Positions 20,638 to 27,871 of a DNA stretch of 64,000 bases are shown in pieces. The stretch lies in contig WFXD01000003.1 of NCBI GenBank assembly GCA_015490795.1, forward strand, positions 1 to 64,000, written 5' to 3'. A model generated the notes under the pieces. That model was given only the letters and a program-made list of their open reading frames with translations. It was not told the DNA's origin and did not search any database. Source of the stretch: Gammaproteobacteria bacterium (GTDB lineage Bacteria; Pseudomonadota; Gammaproteobacteria; Chromatiales; Chromatiaceae). Within the stretch, counting starts at the first letter, position 1. Each line of letters starts with the position of its first letter. A program made the translations under genes and the position numbers.

Positions 20638-20753
20638 CTAGGAGGCTGTCCGAGAATAGGTAAATATGCAATTTGTCAATAATTAACTCCTTACGAATCA
20701 ATGAGTTAGAAATTGCATTTCGTAAAAAGCTGAGTTCTCGGACAGGCTCCTAG
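20638..20753. mobile_element. MITE-like palindromic element A
   Basis: A 116-bp stretch bounded by 19-bp inverted ends (20638-20656 and 20735-20753, 18 of 19 matching) that begin and end with CTAG. A second inner pair around A-A-A-T-x-GCAATTT lets it fold further. It has no coding capacity. CTAG duplications are made by some IS5-family elements, so a non-autonomous IS5-like element with a CTAG target duplication is the best reading; the parent transposase is not in view. Confidence 0.6.
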
Positions 20754-20858
20754 TACAGCGACCACTTTATATTGACGGATAACAAATATAGCCGAGAGCA
20801 ATGAAATGCCCAACTCAAAGCCTTCCTATCCGTCAATATAACCTTGATGGAGTACTAG
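20750..20858. mobile_element. MITE-like palindromic element B, sharing CTAG with element A
   Basis: A 109-bp stretch with 32-base imperfect inverted ends (20750-20781 and 20827-20858; 25 of 32 match, with an unbroken 15-base block that includes TATTGACGGATA). It also begins and ends with CTAG, and its left CTAG is the right CTAG of element A. Inside, an 11-codon frame starts at 20806 (MPNSKPSYPSI, then stop), which could be the relic of a transposase N-terminus. The ends differ from those of element A, so this is a second family. Confidence 0.55.
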
Positions 20859-20882
20859 GAGGCAAGTGTGGTGGTGCTATTG

Positions 20883-20911
20883 CAAAAAAGAAAACCCCAC
20901 AGAGTGGGGTT
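20883..20911 (-). terminator. Rho-independent terminator reading leftward
   Basis: AACCCCAC and GTGGGGTT form an 8-bp stem with a three-base loop (20893-20911); on the minus strand it is followed by TTCTTTTTT. It would stop transcripts from the hydrolase gene 340 bases to the right, or those of the lost insertion element. Confidence 0.65.
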
Positions 20912-21112
20912 AGATATTGCCGCATAGTTATAATTTTTATTCTGTGTGTCATCAGCGCTATTCTATTTCTGATTCGGAAGCTGCCAATAACAATCCGTTT
21001 ATTCAGAAGAATAGCAGGATCGCTAAAAGGTATGCAAAAGGGGTGCCAATAGCCTGCAGGTCTTGGTATCAGTGTGTTTGAGCCACTATCCCCTGTTTGC
21101 TTAAACGGCAGG

Positions 21113-21253
21113 GTGTAAAAAATATTGACACGGTTTGCAGGGGTTAAATGGTGGCCAGTATGACAAATTATGATGTAAATCAGTTTGTTGGACTGTGTCA
21201 GGTTGTTGTATTCCTGTATAAAAGAGCAATTTTGGTGTAAAAAAAGCTGACAC
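21113..21253. repeat. Pair of 19-bp direct repeats in the long non-coding stretch
   Basis: GTGTAAAA-containing 19-mers at 21113-21131 and 21235-21253 match at 16 of 19 bases; each has GTGT at one end and ACAC at the other. The second ends one base before the hydrolase stop codon. The rest of 20859-21254 is AT-rich and I see no gene in it. These could be regulator-binding sites or remnants of insertion; neither is proved. Confidence 0.4.
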
Positions 21254-21254
21254 T

Positions 21255-21896
21255 TCAGGCTCGATCCCCTACAAACGGGTTGCTTTCGCGCTCCTCTCCA
21301 AATGTAGAGAGAGGGCCGTGCCCTGAGATGAACTCCACCTCGTCGCCCAGTGGCCAGAGTTGATTGTGTATGGAGTCTATCAGTGTTGCATGGTCGCCGC
21401 GGGGAAAGTCTGTGCGGCCTATGGAGCCTTTAAAGAGCACATCGCCAACGAGCGCAAGCCGCTCTTCCGGATGATAGAAAACGACATGCCCCGGCGTATG
21501 GCCTGGGCAGTGGAGTACGTTTAGTGTTGTATTGCCAAAGGTGACCTTGTCGCCATCTTCCAGCCATCGGTTGGGGGTGAATACCCGGGCCTTCTCTGAG
21601 AAACCGTAGGCATCGCTCTGCTTTGGCAGGCCATCGATCCAGAATTGATCCTCCTTATGCGGCCCTTCAATGGGAATAGCCAGCTTTTCTGCCAGGGCGG
21701 CAGCGCCGCCTGCATGGTCGATGTGGGCATGGGTGATGAGGATCTTTTCAATCTCTACGCCCATCTTCTCCGCCTCTTCTATGATGTGATCAATATCGCC
21801 CCCCGGGTCTACCACAGCAGCCCGGCCTGTCTCTTCGCAGCAGAGTATGGAGCAGTTTTGTTGAAAAGGGGTAACGGGGACAATGGTGATTTTCAT
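21255..21896 (-). CDS. MBL-fold hydrolase, glyoxalase II-like (YcbL type)
   Basis: 213 residues from the ATG at 21896; the frame is open for 33 more codons that do not resemble the family. The metal site T-H-A-H-I-D-H has His56, His58, Asp60 and His61, and further ligands appear in C-P-G-H-T-P-G-H and G-D-V-L-F. This length and motif set fit the short type II glyoxalase/YcbL hydrolases, which cleave thioesters such as S-lactoylglutathione. The gene is 52 bases after the PrkA-like gene on the same strand, so it may be the last gene of that operon. Confidence 0.85.
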   Translation of the reverse strand: MKITIVPVTPFQQNCSILCCEETGRAAVVDPGGDIDHIIEEAEKMGVEIEKILITHAHIDHAGGAAALAEKLAIPIEGPHKEDQFWIDGLPKQSDAYGFSEKARVFTPNRWLEDGDKVTFGNTTLNVLHCPGHTPGHVVFYHPEERLALVGDVLFKGSIGRTDFPRGDHATLIDSIHNQLWPLGDEVEFISGHGPLSTFGEERESNPFVGDRA

Positions 21897-21948
21897 GGTG
21901 GCATGGCCTAGAGCAGGTTGATGGAAGGTCGCAGGCAGAAGGGGGGCA

Positions 21949-24450
21949 TCAGCTGATGATCTCTTCAAACCTGATAATGTCCTTGCGCAGGGCAAAGATA
22001 ATGGTGTCCAGCGCGTTACGTTCTGAGTAGCCGTAACGTTGGGTCATGTTGCTCAGAACGGTCTGGATAAAGCCCTGCAACTCCGCAGGGTAGGCTTTAT
22101 ATTCGTCGGGTGTGTTGCGCTTTTGAATAAAGGCCTCCTTCAGCCGCTCCGGGTCAATCCCCTCTGCAGTTCGACGGTGGGACAGCAGGTGGGTGTATTC
22201 GCTGCCAAAGCAGCTGAGCAGGTTATCCTTGCGTGAAGTGATGGCGGACTTCCCCTCTTCCAGTGTCAGTTCGCCGCTGTTTTGCAGCTCTAAAAAGCGC
22301 TGGGCTATCTCCCGCCGGTAGATGGCGTAGGTGCCGGGGCGGGCAAGGATCTGCTCCATCGACTCCATAAAGCGTTCATCGGGTTTGTCTATCTTTTCAC
22401 CTGTAGCAGGATCGACATAGGTGAACTTTGGGATCATGATGTGGGCAAAGGCGCGGTTTTCTGCAGCCGTGGCGAGCAGTGTGTGCTGCAGATAGCGGCG
22501 CAGATCTGCGGCTATCTCTTCCGGGTTGCGGTCAACGGTGCAGACGGTGATCTCTTTGCAGATGATGGTGAAGTAGACAGCCTGCAGCACCTTGACCAGG
22601 TTCTGGTAGTCGCCATAGTCGCCTTCGCCTTCAGCCAGCACGACAGAGCCGATGGCGCGCGGTGCTATCGGGGTGCGTTTTCTGCTTTTCTGTGGGTTGG
22701 CCTTTAGCCAGTGGTGAATGGTTGGCCCCTGTATAAAGACCTTTTTCAGTTGACTGAGAAAGGTGCCCACATGGATCTTGGAGCCATCGGAGGCGACAAT
22801 GGTGTTGCGCATGATGTTTTGCAGCTGGCGCACCGAGATGCCATTTTTGCCCTCGTTGGGGTAGTGCTGATTCCACAGCTCCCGCATAAAGGCATCGTCG
22901 ATCAACTTGAGCTGCTCATTGGTGAAAAGATCACTCTGTTCGAGTGGCACGCAATCACTGCGCTGTTTGATCAGATTGGCATAGGTGGATGGCTCTTTGA
23001 CATCGATCCCCAGTTTTGCCGCCTCATTGTGAAACGGGTGCCAAAAGGGGAGATTGCGGATGGTGCTGATGGGATCTTCAGATTGGGCGGCATAGATAAA
23101 AAGTTTCTGCTCCGGGGTGATGGAGATAAAAAGCTCCTTTTTCTCTTTGCTCCACTCCTCCGGCAGCCGCTCATCCAGTGGTGGCAGCAGCCGGGTCATG
23201 ACGGAGTAGTAGGCGGCAATGCGCAGCAGGTTGGGATCGACATCGTACTGCTTGCGCATGTTGGCCATGTCGCGGCGCAGAATATCCATCTCTGAGTTGG
23301 CGTCCAGCAGATAGTTGACCGGGATCTTTTCAATGCGATCCAGCAGTTTGGAAGAGGTCAGCTGGCGCTCCAGCAGCTGCATCTCTTCGATGTTGGTGGT
23401 GATGATGACGGTGGTGTCGATGGCCGCCTGGGTTGATTCGATGGAGGCCTTGCCGCTGCCCAGCAGCATCAGCAGTGGTTTGTACTCATCCTGGGTCGCC
23501 CCCTCTTCGGAGCCGGTGGTGAAGGCATCGTGGATATGCAGGATGCCCCGGTTGGCACTGACCAGCGCCCCCTCATATTGCGCCATGCTCATGCCGGGCA
23601 GGTGTTCGGCCAGCATGGCACTGAGTTTGTCGCCGATCTCCATCGGTGTGGTATGGACCCGAAGCTGCTCCATATCATCAATATTGGCGATGCCCCGCGC
23701 CATGGCGTTGGAGAATTCAATCTCTTCAACACGCACATATTCATCGATGATTCCGGAGAGGGATTTGCCCTGGTTGCGCGGGTTTTCCAATAGCGCCTGC
23801 AGGATGTGCATGCTGCGTTTGTCCAGCGCGGCATGCTGAAAATAGGTGGGTATGCGGATGCTGTTATGGTTGTTGTCGTTTGCGCGGGTCAGAAATTCAA
23901 AAAACTCCTGGCGCGGGTGCAGCAGCTGCCCGTTTTGTTCCAGTACGGTAGGAAACAGCAGTATCGGATTTTGGGCGAAGGCGGGGCGTATCTCCAGCCG
24001 TTGATCCGCTCCATCGCTGAAGCAAAAATAGAAGGAGTAGAGCTTGACCGAGGGCAGTTTGCTGTACTCTTCGAGCGCCTGGCAGATCAGGTCAACGATA
24101 TTGGTTTTGCCCGAGGCGGGTGGCCCCACCAGGATAATGCCCCGGCTTGGCCCGGACTCTTTGCCTACGGATTCAATCACATCAATAATCTGTTTGGCGC
24201 AGAACTCCTGGCCACAGACTTCGTTAATGCCGTTGGAAAAAGGATCTTCGAATACCTGATAGTTGATGGTGGGTTCGCCTGAGCGGACGATGATCTCATA
24301 GCCGAAATGTTTGACTGCTTCGGCAATCAGGGATGAGCTGGTGTGCAGGCACTGTAGCGGGTTGTTGACGGCCTTTTCAACAAATTCACGAAAGCTCAGG
24401 CTGCTTTTTTTGGAGTGGCCCAGTATGCGTTCGAAGTTAAAGTTGTTCAT
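21949..24450 (-). CDS. PrkA-family serine kinase-like AAA protein, long paralogue (kinase 2 of locus)
   Basis: 833 residues, against about 640 for YeaG/PrkA. The AAA module begins at about residue 75 with Walker A GPPASGKT at 109-116; the sensor region has I-I-T-T-N-I-E-E. The C-terminal third is the PrkA kinase-type domain, with long helical and charged segments. In the YeaG family the C-terminal domain phosphorylates protein substrates and the AAA part controls it. It lies last in the series PrkA-YeaH-SpoVR-PrkA, 143 bases after spoVR. It is clearly a paralogue rather than a copy of the first kinase: the two share the layout but few identical stretches. Substrate unknown. Confidence 0.8.
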   Translation of the reverse strand: MNNFNFERILGHSKKSSLSFREFVEKAVNNPLQCLHTSSSLIAEAVKHFGYEIIVRSGEPTINYQVFEDPFSNGINEVCGQEFCAKQIIDVIESVGKESGPSRGIILVGPPASGKTNIVDLICQALEEYSKLPSVKLYSFYFCFSDGADQRLEIRPAFAQNPILLFPTVLEQNGQLLHPRQEFFEFLTRANDNNHNSIRIPTYFQHAALDKRSMHILQALLENPRNQGKSLSGIIDEYVRVEEIEFSNAMARGIANIDDMEQLRVHTTPMEIGDKLSAMLAEHLPGMSMAQYEGALVSANRGILHIHDAFTTGSEEGATQDEYKPLLMLLGSGKASIESTQAAIDTTVIITTNIEEMQLLERQLTSSKLLDRIEKIPVNYLLDANSEMDILRRDMANMRKQYDVDPNLLRIAAYYSVMTRLLPPLDERLPEEWSKEKKELFISITPEQKLFIYAAQSEDPISTIRNLPFWHPFHNEAAKLGIDVKEPSTYANLIKQRSDCVPLEQSDLFTNEQLKLIDDAFMRELWNQHYPNEGKNGISVRQLQNIMRNTIVASDGSKIHVGTFLSQLKKVFIQGPTIHHWLKANPQKSRKRTPIAPRAIGSVVLAEGEGDYGDYQNLVKVLQAVYFTIICKEITVCTVDRNPEEIAADLRRYLQHTLLATAAENRAFAHIMIPKFTYVDPATGEKIDKPDERFMESMEQILARPGTYAIYRREIAQRFLELQNSGELTLEEGKSAITSRKDNLLSCFGSEYTHLLSHRRTAEGIDPERLKEAFIQKRNTPDEYKAYPAELQGFIQTVLSNMTQRYGYSERNALDTIIFALRKDIIRFEEIIS

Positions 24451-24486
24451 GATAATTCAGGAGTCAGAATAGTGTGTTGGTATTCC

Positions 24487-24516
24487 CTGGTTCCCGCGCA
24501 GGAGCGTGGGAGCGAG
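24487..24516. repeat. REP-like palindrome between spoVR and the second prkA-like gene
   Basis: CTGGTTCCCGCGC-AGGAGCGTGGGAGCGAG is an imperfect palindrome of the GTTCCCACGCTCC-type that is scattered through many gammaproteobacterial chromosomes. As RNA it would fold into a stem in the 143-base gap and could lower downstream expression or protect the upstream message. Confidence 0.5.
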
Positions 24517-24593
24517 AGCAGCTGGTGTGCGCGTTGCCACACGATCAGGTCTTGAAATGTTTTTGCTGCGCGCCTCATTCTGGCTCCTGTGTT

Positions 24594-26219
24594 CTAGATT
24601 TTAAATGGTTGTTGCTGCTTGCTCAGCCGCTCTGCCACCGCTTCAAACGTGACCCCTTTTACCGTGCTCTCTTTATAGCCATCTGCTCTGGTGGCATAGA
24701 GTTTATCCTGTGACAGCAGGTAGACAGGTGCCTTCCAGATGCGGTTCAGGTTGTTCAGCGTGGGGCGAATCCAGTCGGCCCTCAGGCTGCGCCCATCATC
24801 TCTGTGCATCAGCAACAGGCCTCCGTCCAGGTAATCCGTGTCGATGATGTAGATCCTTGGGCGGTAGAAGTGGGCAAAGAACCCCAGCATTTCGTTCTTT
24901 ATCGGCTCAGGGCGCAGCCAGACCCATCGGCGGTCTGCCTTGATGATATCTTCATTTTTGATGCCCAGTTGCTGTGCTGTACGTTGATCCAGCCGGTTGA
25001 GATGGAATCTCTCCACCAGTTCAGTGGTCAGAAAACGGCGCAGGAACTCATAGTCGGTGATGCTTTTGACCAGATGGCGCATGCAGGCCTGCGGGTCGAT
25101 CTTCTCTTCCGGCTTTTCCCACTCCTGTTTGGTGTCGAGATCGGTCTCTTCGTGATAGTCCAGGCTCATCTTCCCTTCGCGGTATAGCTCCTCGATATGC
25201 AGCCACATGTGGTAGCCGAGATGATAGGGGTTGCGCTGGTAGTAGGGGCGTGGATAGCAGACGCCGGAGAAGACCTTGGCGTAGTCGATGGCTCCGCGCA
25301 CGGAGTCTTCGGCGAACAGCTCCATCATGATCTTCTTTTCCCAGTACATGGCCCACCCTTCGTTCATGATCTGGGTGCGAATGACAAAATCCTGATGCAT
25401 GTGGGCGGTGTAGAGGTAGTCCAGGATGGCATGCTCGGCCTGGCTGGTGGGGGCATATTGGCGCAGAAAACCGAGGATGTCCTGACACGGCGCGCGCAGG
25501 CTGTAACCACGGCGGCTGAGCGCCTCGTGCCGCTCGCGCTTCTTCTCCATCTCGACAAAGGGCTTTGCCGTGCCGGGCTTGAGCAGGGCGTCGAGGGTCT
25601 CATCTATCAGGCTTATCGGTTGCTTGTCAGCCGCCGGGGCTTTGTCTGATGCCACTGTGCTGGTGGCGATGGTGGTCTCTTTATCGATGCTGTTTTCCAG
25701 ATTGTACTGGGAGTTGGGGGCGATAAAGGGCAGGGCGGATTCGCAGGCGTTCCAGTAGTCGATGTAGCGCCGTTCGCCCATCTGATGCCGCCCCAGATCG
25801 ACCTTGCGCACCAGATGCATCACATATTCAGTACGATCCTGATCTGAATCGTGCAGCACATTGAGTTCAGAGAACTCACAGTGGCCGGCCACATGCGCCA
25901 TCACTGAGGCCTGGGTCAGCGCTGAGTTGGTCTCGTTCAGGTAGGCGTAGGAGGGGTTGCCGGTCTGCACCACCTCGTAATAGAGCGCCGACTCCTGTCC
26001 GCTCTCGATGCGGTGCTTTTTATTGGCGATCTTCTTCCCCTCCCAGATGTTGATCGGGCTGGTGGGGTAGACATTTTTCTCCAGCAGGGCGGCGAACTCC
26101 ATCGGGTCGAGGATGAAGAAGCGCATCTCCGGCAGCGTCATGTTGAACTTTTCCTGCGCGAAGTATTCAACCCGCTGCGCCAGCTCGAACAGTTTGGGAT
26201 CGGATCTCAGGCTAAGCAT
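24594..26219 (-). CDS. SpoVR family protein (YcgB-like)
   Basis: 541 residues, somewhat longer than the usual 510. The family landmarks are all present: the N-terminal P-E-M-R-F-F, the H-V-x-G-H-C-E-F segment near residue 130, W-x-A-C, the M-N-E-G-W-A-M-Y-W-E-K block, and the N-P-Y-H-L-G-Y run. SpoVR was first named for Bacillus cortex formation; in enterics YcgB is a stationary-phase protein of unknown activity. An insertion of low complexity (about 190-225, rich in A, T, S and K) accounts for the extra length. It overlaps yeaH by 8 bases, so they are translationally coupled. Confidence 0.9.
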   Translation of the reverse strand: MLSLRSDPKLFELAQRVEYFAQEKFNMTLPEMRFFILDPMEFAALLEKNVYPTSPINIWEGKKIANKKHRIESGQESALYYEVVQTGNPSYAYLNETNSALTQASVMAHVAGHCEFSELNVLHDSDQDRTEYVMHLVRKVDLGRHQMGERRYIDYWNACESALPFIAPNSQYNLENSIDKETTIATSTVASDKAPAADKQPISLIDETLDALLKPGTAKPFVEMEKKRERHEALSRRGYSLRAPCQDILGFLRQYAPTSQAEHAILDYLYTAHMHQDFVIRTQIMNEGWAMYWEKKIMMELFAEDSVRGAIDYAKVFSGVCYPRPYYQRNPYHLGYHMWLHIEELYREGKMSLDYHEETDLDTKQEWEKPEEKIDPQACMRHLVKSITDYEFLRRFLTTELVERFHLNRLDQRTAQQLGIKNEDIIKADRRWVWLRPEPIKNEMLGFFAHFYRPRIYIIDTDYLDGGLLLMHRDDGRSLRADWIRPTLNNLNRIWKAPVYLLSQDKLYATRADGYKESTVKGVTFEAVAERLSKQQQPFKI

Positions 26220-27279
26220 GGCGTGCCTCGAACATGCGCTGGATGGTTTTGATGATTTCGCCCTTGTTTTTAAGCGCGCAGGTACGCACCACGCGGTCAG
26301 TGCCGAAGGCCTTGGAGACCTCTGTATTGAGGCAGCTCATCCGGCTGGGCTGGATCTCGACCAGCGCCAGCCGGTTGAACATCGGGTGCAGCCGCTCTTT
26401 GATGATCTCGACGATCTCTTTGGCATCATTGCCGAACAGCTCACCATCGCCCACATAGAAACCGTAGAAGTTGGTGGTGGCGGGGTCGTATTCGTTGAAG
26501 GCGATATTCGAAACCAGATCGAACACCAGCGAGGCGCGGGTGCCGCCGATGTTGCTGACCTGATAGAACTGCTCGGGGGTTACTTCATAGGCCTCGATGT
26601 CGTGTACGAAAAAGCGGTGCTCGACATTGTTTTTGCCGTAGTTGAAATCGAGCCAGTGGTGGGTGAAGTTGAGCAGCCGCTTCTCCAGCTCCAGGCGTTC
26701 GCCGAAGGTGGAGTAGGAGATATCCCCCATGTAGAAGACCACCGCCTTGAATTTTGGGGTCTCGACCCGTTGCGGCACCTTATAGCGCCGATCCTTGCGC
26801 CGCACCTCTACGTTGAAGCGCCCCTCGGCAGGGCAGTAGACGCCGGTGCTGATGCTGCTGCGCAGTGCCCGTTTGAAGGTGCGCTTTTTATCCAGCAGCA
26901 CACCGACCGGGCCAAAGGTCTTGAAGTGGTAGGAGACCTCTTTGATCTTCCCCTGCCCCTCTTTTTGCAGGTTGGGCAGTTGCAGTTTGTTGGCCACCAG
27001 CTCCATAAAACGCTCGAAGGGCACCTCGAACTTCAGCTTGCCCTTCTGGTCGCCCGGTTCGCCGCCACCCTGGCCGCTGCTCCCACCGCCCTGGTCGCCG
27101 TAGACCAGCGTGGGGGGTTCGATATCATCCACCTCTACGATCAGGTCGCTGCCGCTGGCGTCTCCCCGGTCGAGGTCGCCCTCATTGATGATATCTTCAA
27201 CCAGGTCGTTGAGCTGCTCGTCAATAAAATCATTGAAGAAGCCTTCGGATTCGTCAGATGAAATACGATCTACATCCAT
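26212..27279 (-). CDS. YeaH/DUF444 family protein with von Willebrand A-like domain
   Basis: 355 residues. Residues 1-80 are acidic and disordered with a glycine-rich G-G-G-S-S-G-Q-G-G-G tract; a vWA-like domain follows with D-I-S-Y-S at 186-190, the family version of the metal-binding D-x-S-x-S. In E. coli YeaH is co-expressed with the kinase YeaG and is thought to work with it; the same partnership with the PrkA-like kinase upstream is likely here. The DUF559 nuclease gene now lies between yeaH and that kinase. Ribosome-binding site is weak. Confidence 0.88.
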   Translation of the reverse strand: MDVDRISSDESEGFFNDFIDEQLNDLVEDIINEGDLDRGDASGSDLIVEVDDIEPPTLVYGDQGGGSSGQGGGEPGDQKGKLKFEVPFERFMELVANKLQLPNLQKEGQGKIKEVSYHFKTFGPVGVLLDKKRTFKRALRSSISTGVYCPAEGRFNVEVRRKDRRYKVPQRVETPKFKAVVFYMGDISYSTFGERLELEKRLLNFTHHWLDFNYGKNNVEHRFFVHDIEAYEVTPEQFYQVSNIGGTRASLVFDLVSNIAFNEYDPATTNFYGFYVGDGELFGNDAKEIVEIIKERLHPMFNRLALVEIQPSRMSCLNTEVSKAFGTDRVVRTCALKNKGEIIKTIQRMFEARHA

Positions 27280-27292
27280 AAATTTTGGCTCG

Positions 27293-27688
27293 TCAGGTTA
27301 TGTGGGTTTCGGCGCCGCCCTCTATTGGGGGGGAGAGCCGAGGCTGCGGTAAATGCATGCAGATGGTCTCCATGACACCATCTGGATTATCCAGAATATC
27401 ACTATTCCAGAAACGCACGGTTTTAAAGCCGTTTATTTGTAACCATTGTGATCGATTTGTATCGTACTGCCGCTGATCCATATGTTGCCCGCCATCCAAT
27501 TCAATGATTAGTTTTAGTTCCAGGCAGACAAAATCAACAATGTATCTCCCTATGGGATGTTGCCTTCGAAAGCGAAAGCCTTGCAATTGGCGGCTTCGTA
27601 CTTTAGCCCATAGCATTCGCTCGACATCGGTCATATTGTTGCGCAGATGGCGTGAGTTATTTTTTATTTTTGGTGAGATACGTTGCAT
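27293..27688 (-). CDS. DUF559 (VSR-like) endonuclease-fold protein
   Basis: 131 residues from the ATG at 27688; the frame runs 22 codons further upstream but there it merely translates a palindrome. The family landmarks are L-R-N-N-M-T-D-V-E-R-M-L-W, then F-R-R-Q-H-P-I-G-x-Y-I-V-D-F-V-C and L-I-I-E-L-D-G-x-Q-H, in which Asp, Glu and the D-G-x-H set resemble the active site of very-short-patch repair nucleases. Members are often found as isolated genes beside palindromes and appear to move. Here it splits an otherwise tight operon. Its codons are AT-richer than those of the flanking genes, a sign of recent arrival. The C-terminal dozen residues also read through a repeat-like stretch. Confidence 0.85.
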   Translation of the reverse strand: MQRISPKIKNNSRHLRNNMTDVERMLWAKVRSRQLQGFRFRRQHPIGRYIVDFVCLELKLIIELDGGQHMDQRQYDTNRSQWLQINGFKTVRFWNSDILDNPDGVMETICMHLPQPRLSPPIEGGAETHIT

Positions 27689-27691
27689 TTT

Positions 27692-27795
27692 ACCCCCATC
27701 CCGGCCTTCCCCCTTAAAGGGGGAAGGAGTTGATGTTTGTAGATCTGCACACAAAAACCCCCTCCCCCTGGCAGGGGGAGGGCTGGGGTGGGGGT
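27692..27795. repeat. Composite palindrome upstream of the DUF559 gene
   Basis: Two strong hairpins (CCTTCCCCCTT/AAGGGGGAAGG at 27705-27727 and CCCTCCCCCTG/CAGGGGGAGGG at 27760-27782) lie within an outer inverted pair (ACCCCCATCCCGGCC at 27692-27706 against GGCTGGGGTGGGGGT at 27781-27795). The whole 104 bp can form a cruciform. Repeats of this make-up travel with DUF559 genes in many genomes. It separates the first kinase gene from the rest of the operon and may end transcription. Confidence 0.75.
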
Positions 27796-27871
27796 GAAAG
27801 CTATGATTGGCAATGGATCTTGCATTTTGTCTCTGCGCTTGCTTTTCCCTTATTCAGAGAGAAAAAGAGTA

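Noticed and set aside
20801-21052. 83-codon frame with a hydrophobic segment
   Set aside because: It begins inside palindromic element B, runs through a terminator hairpin, and has no recognisable RBS or family.
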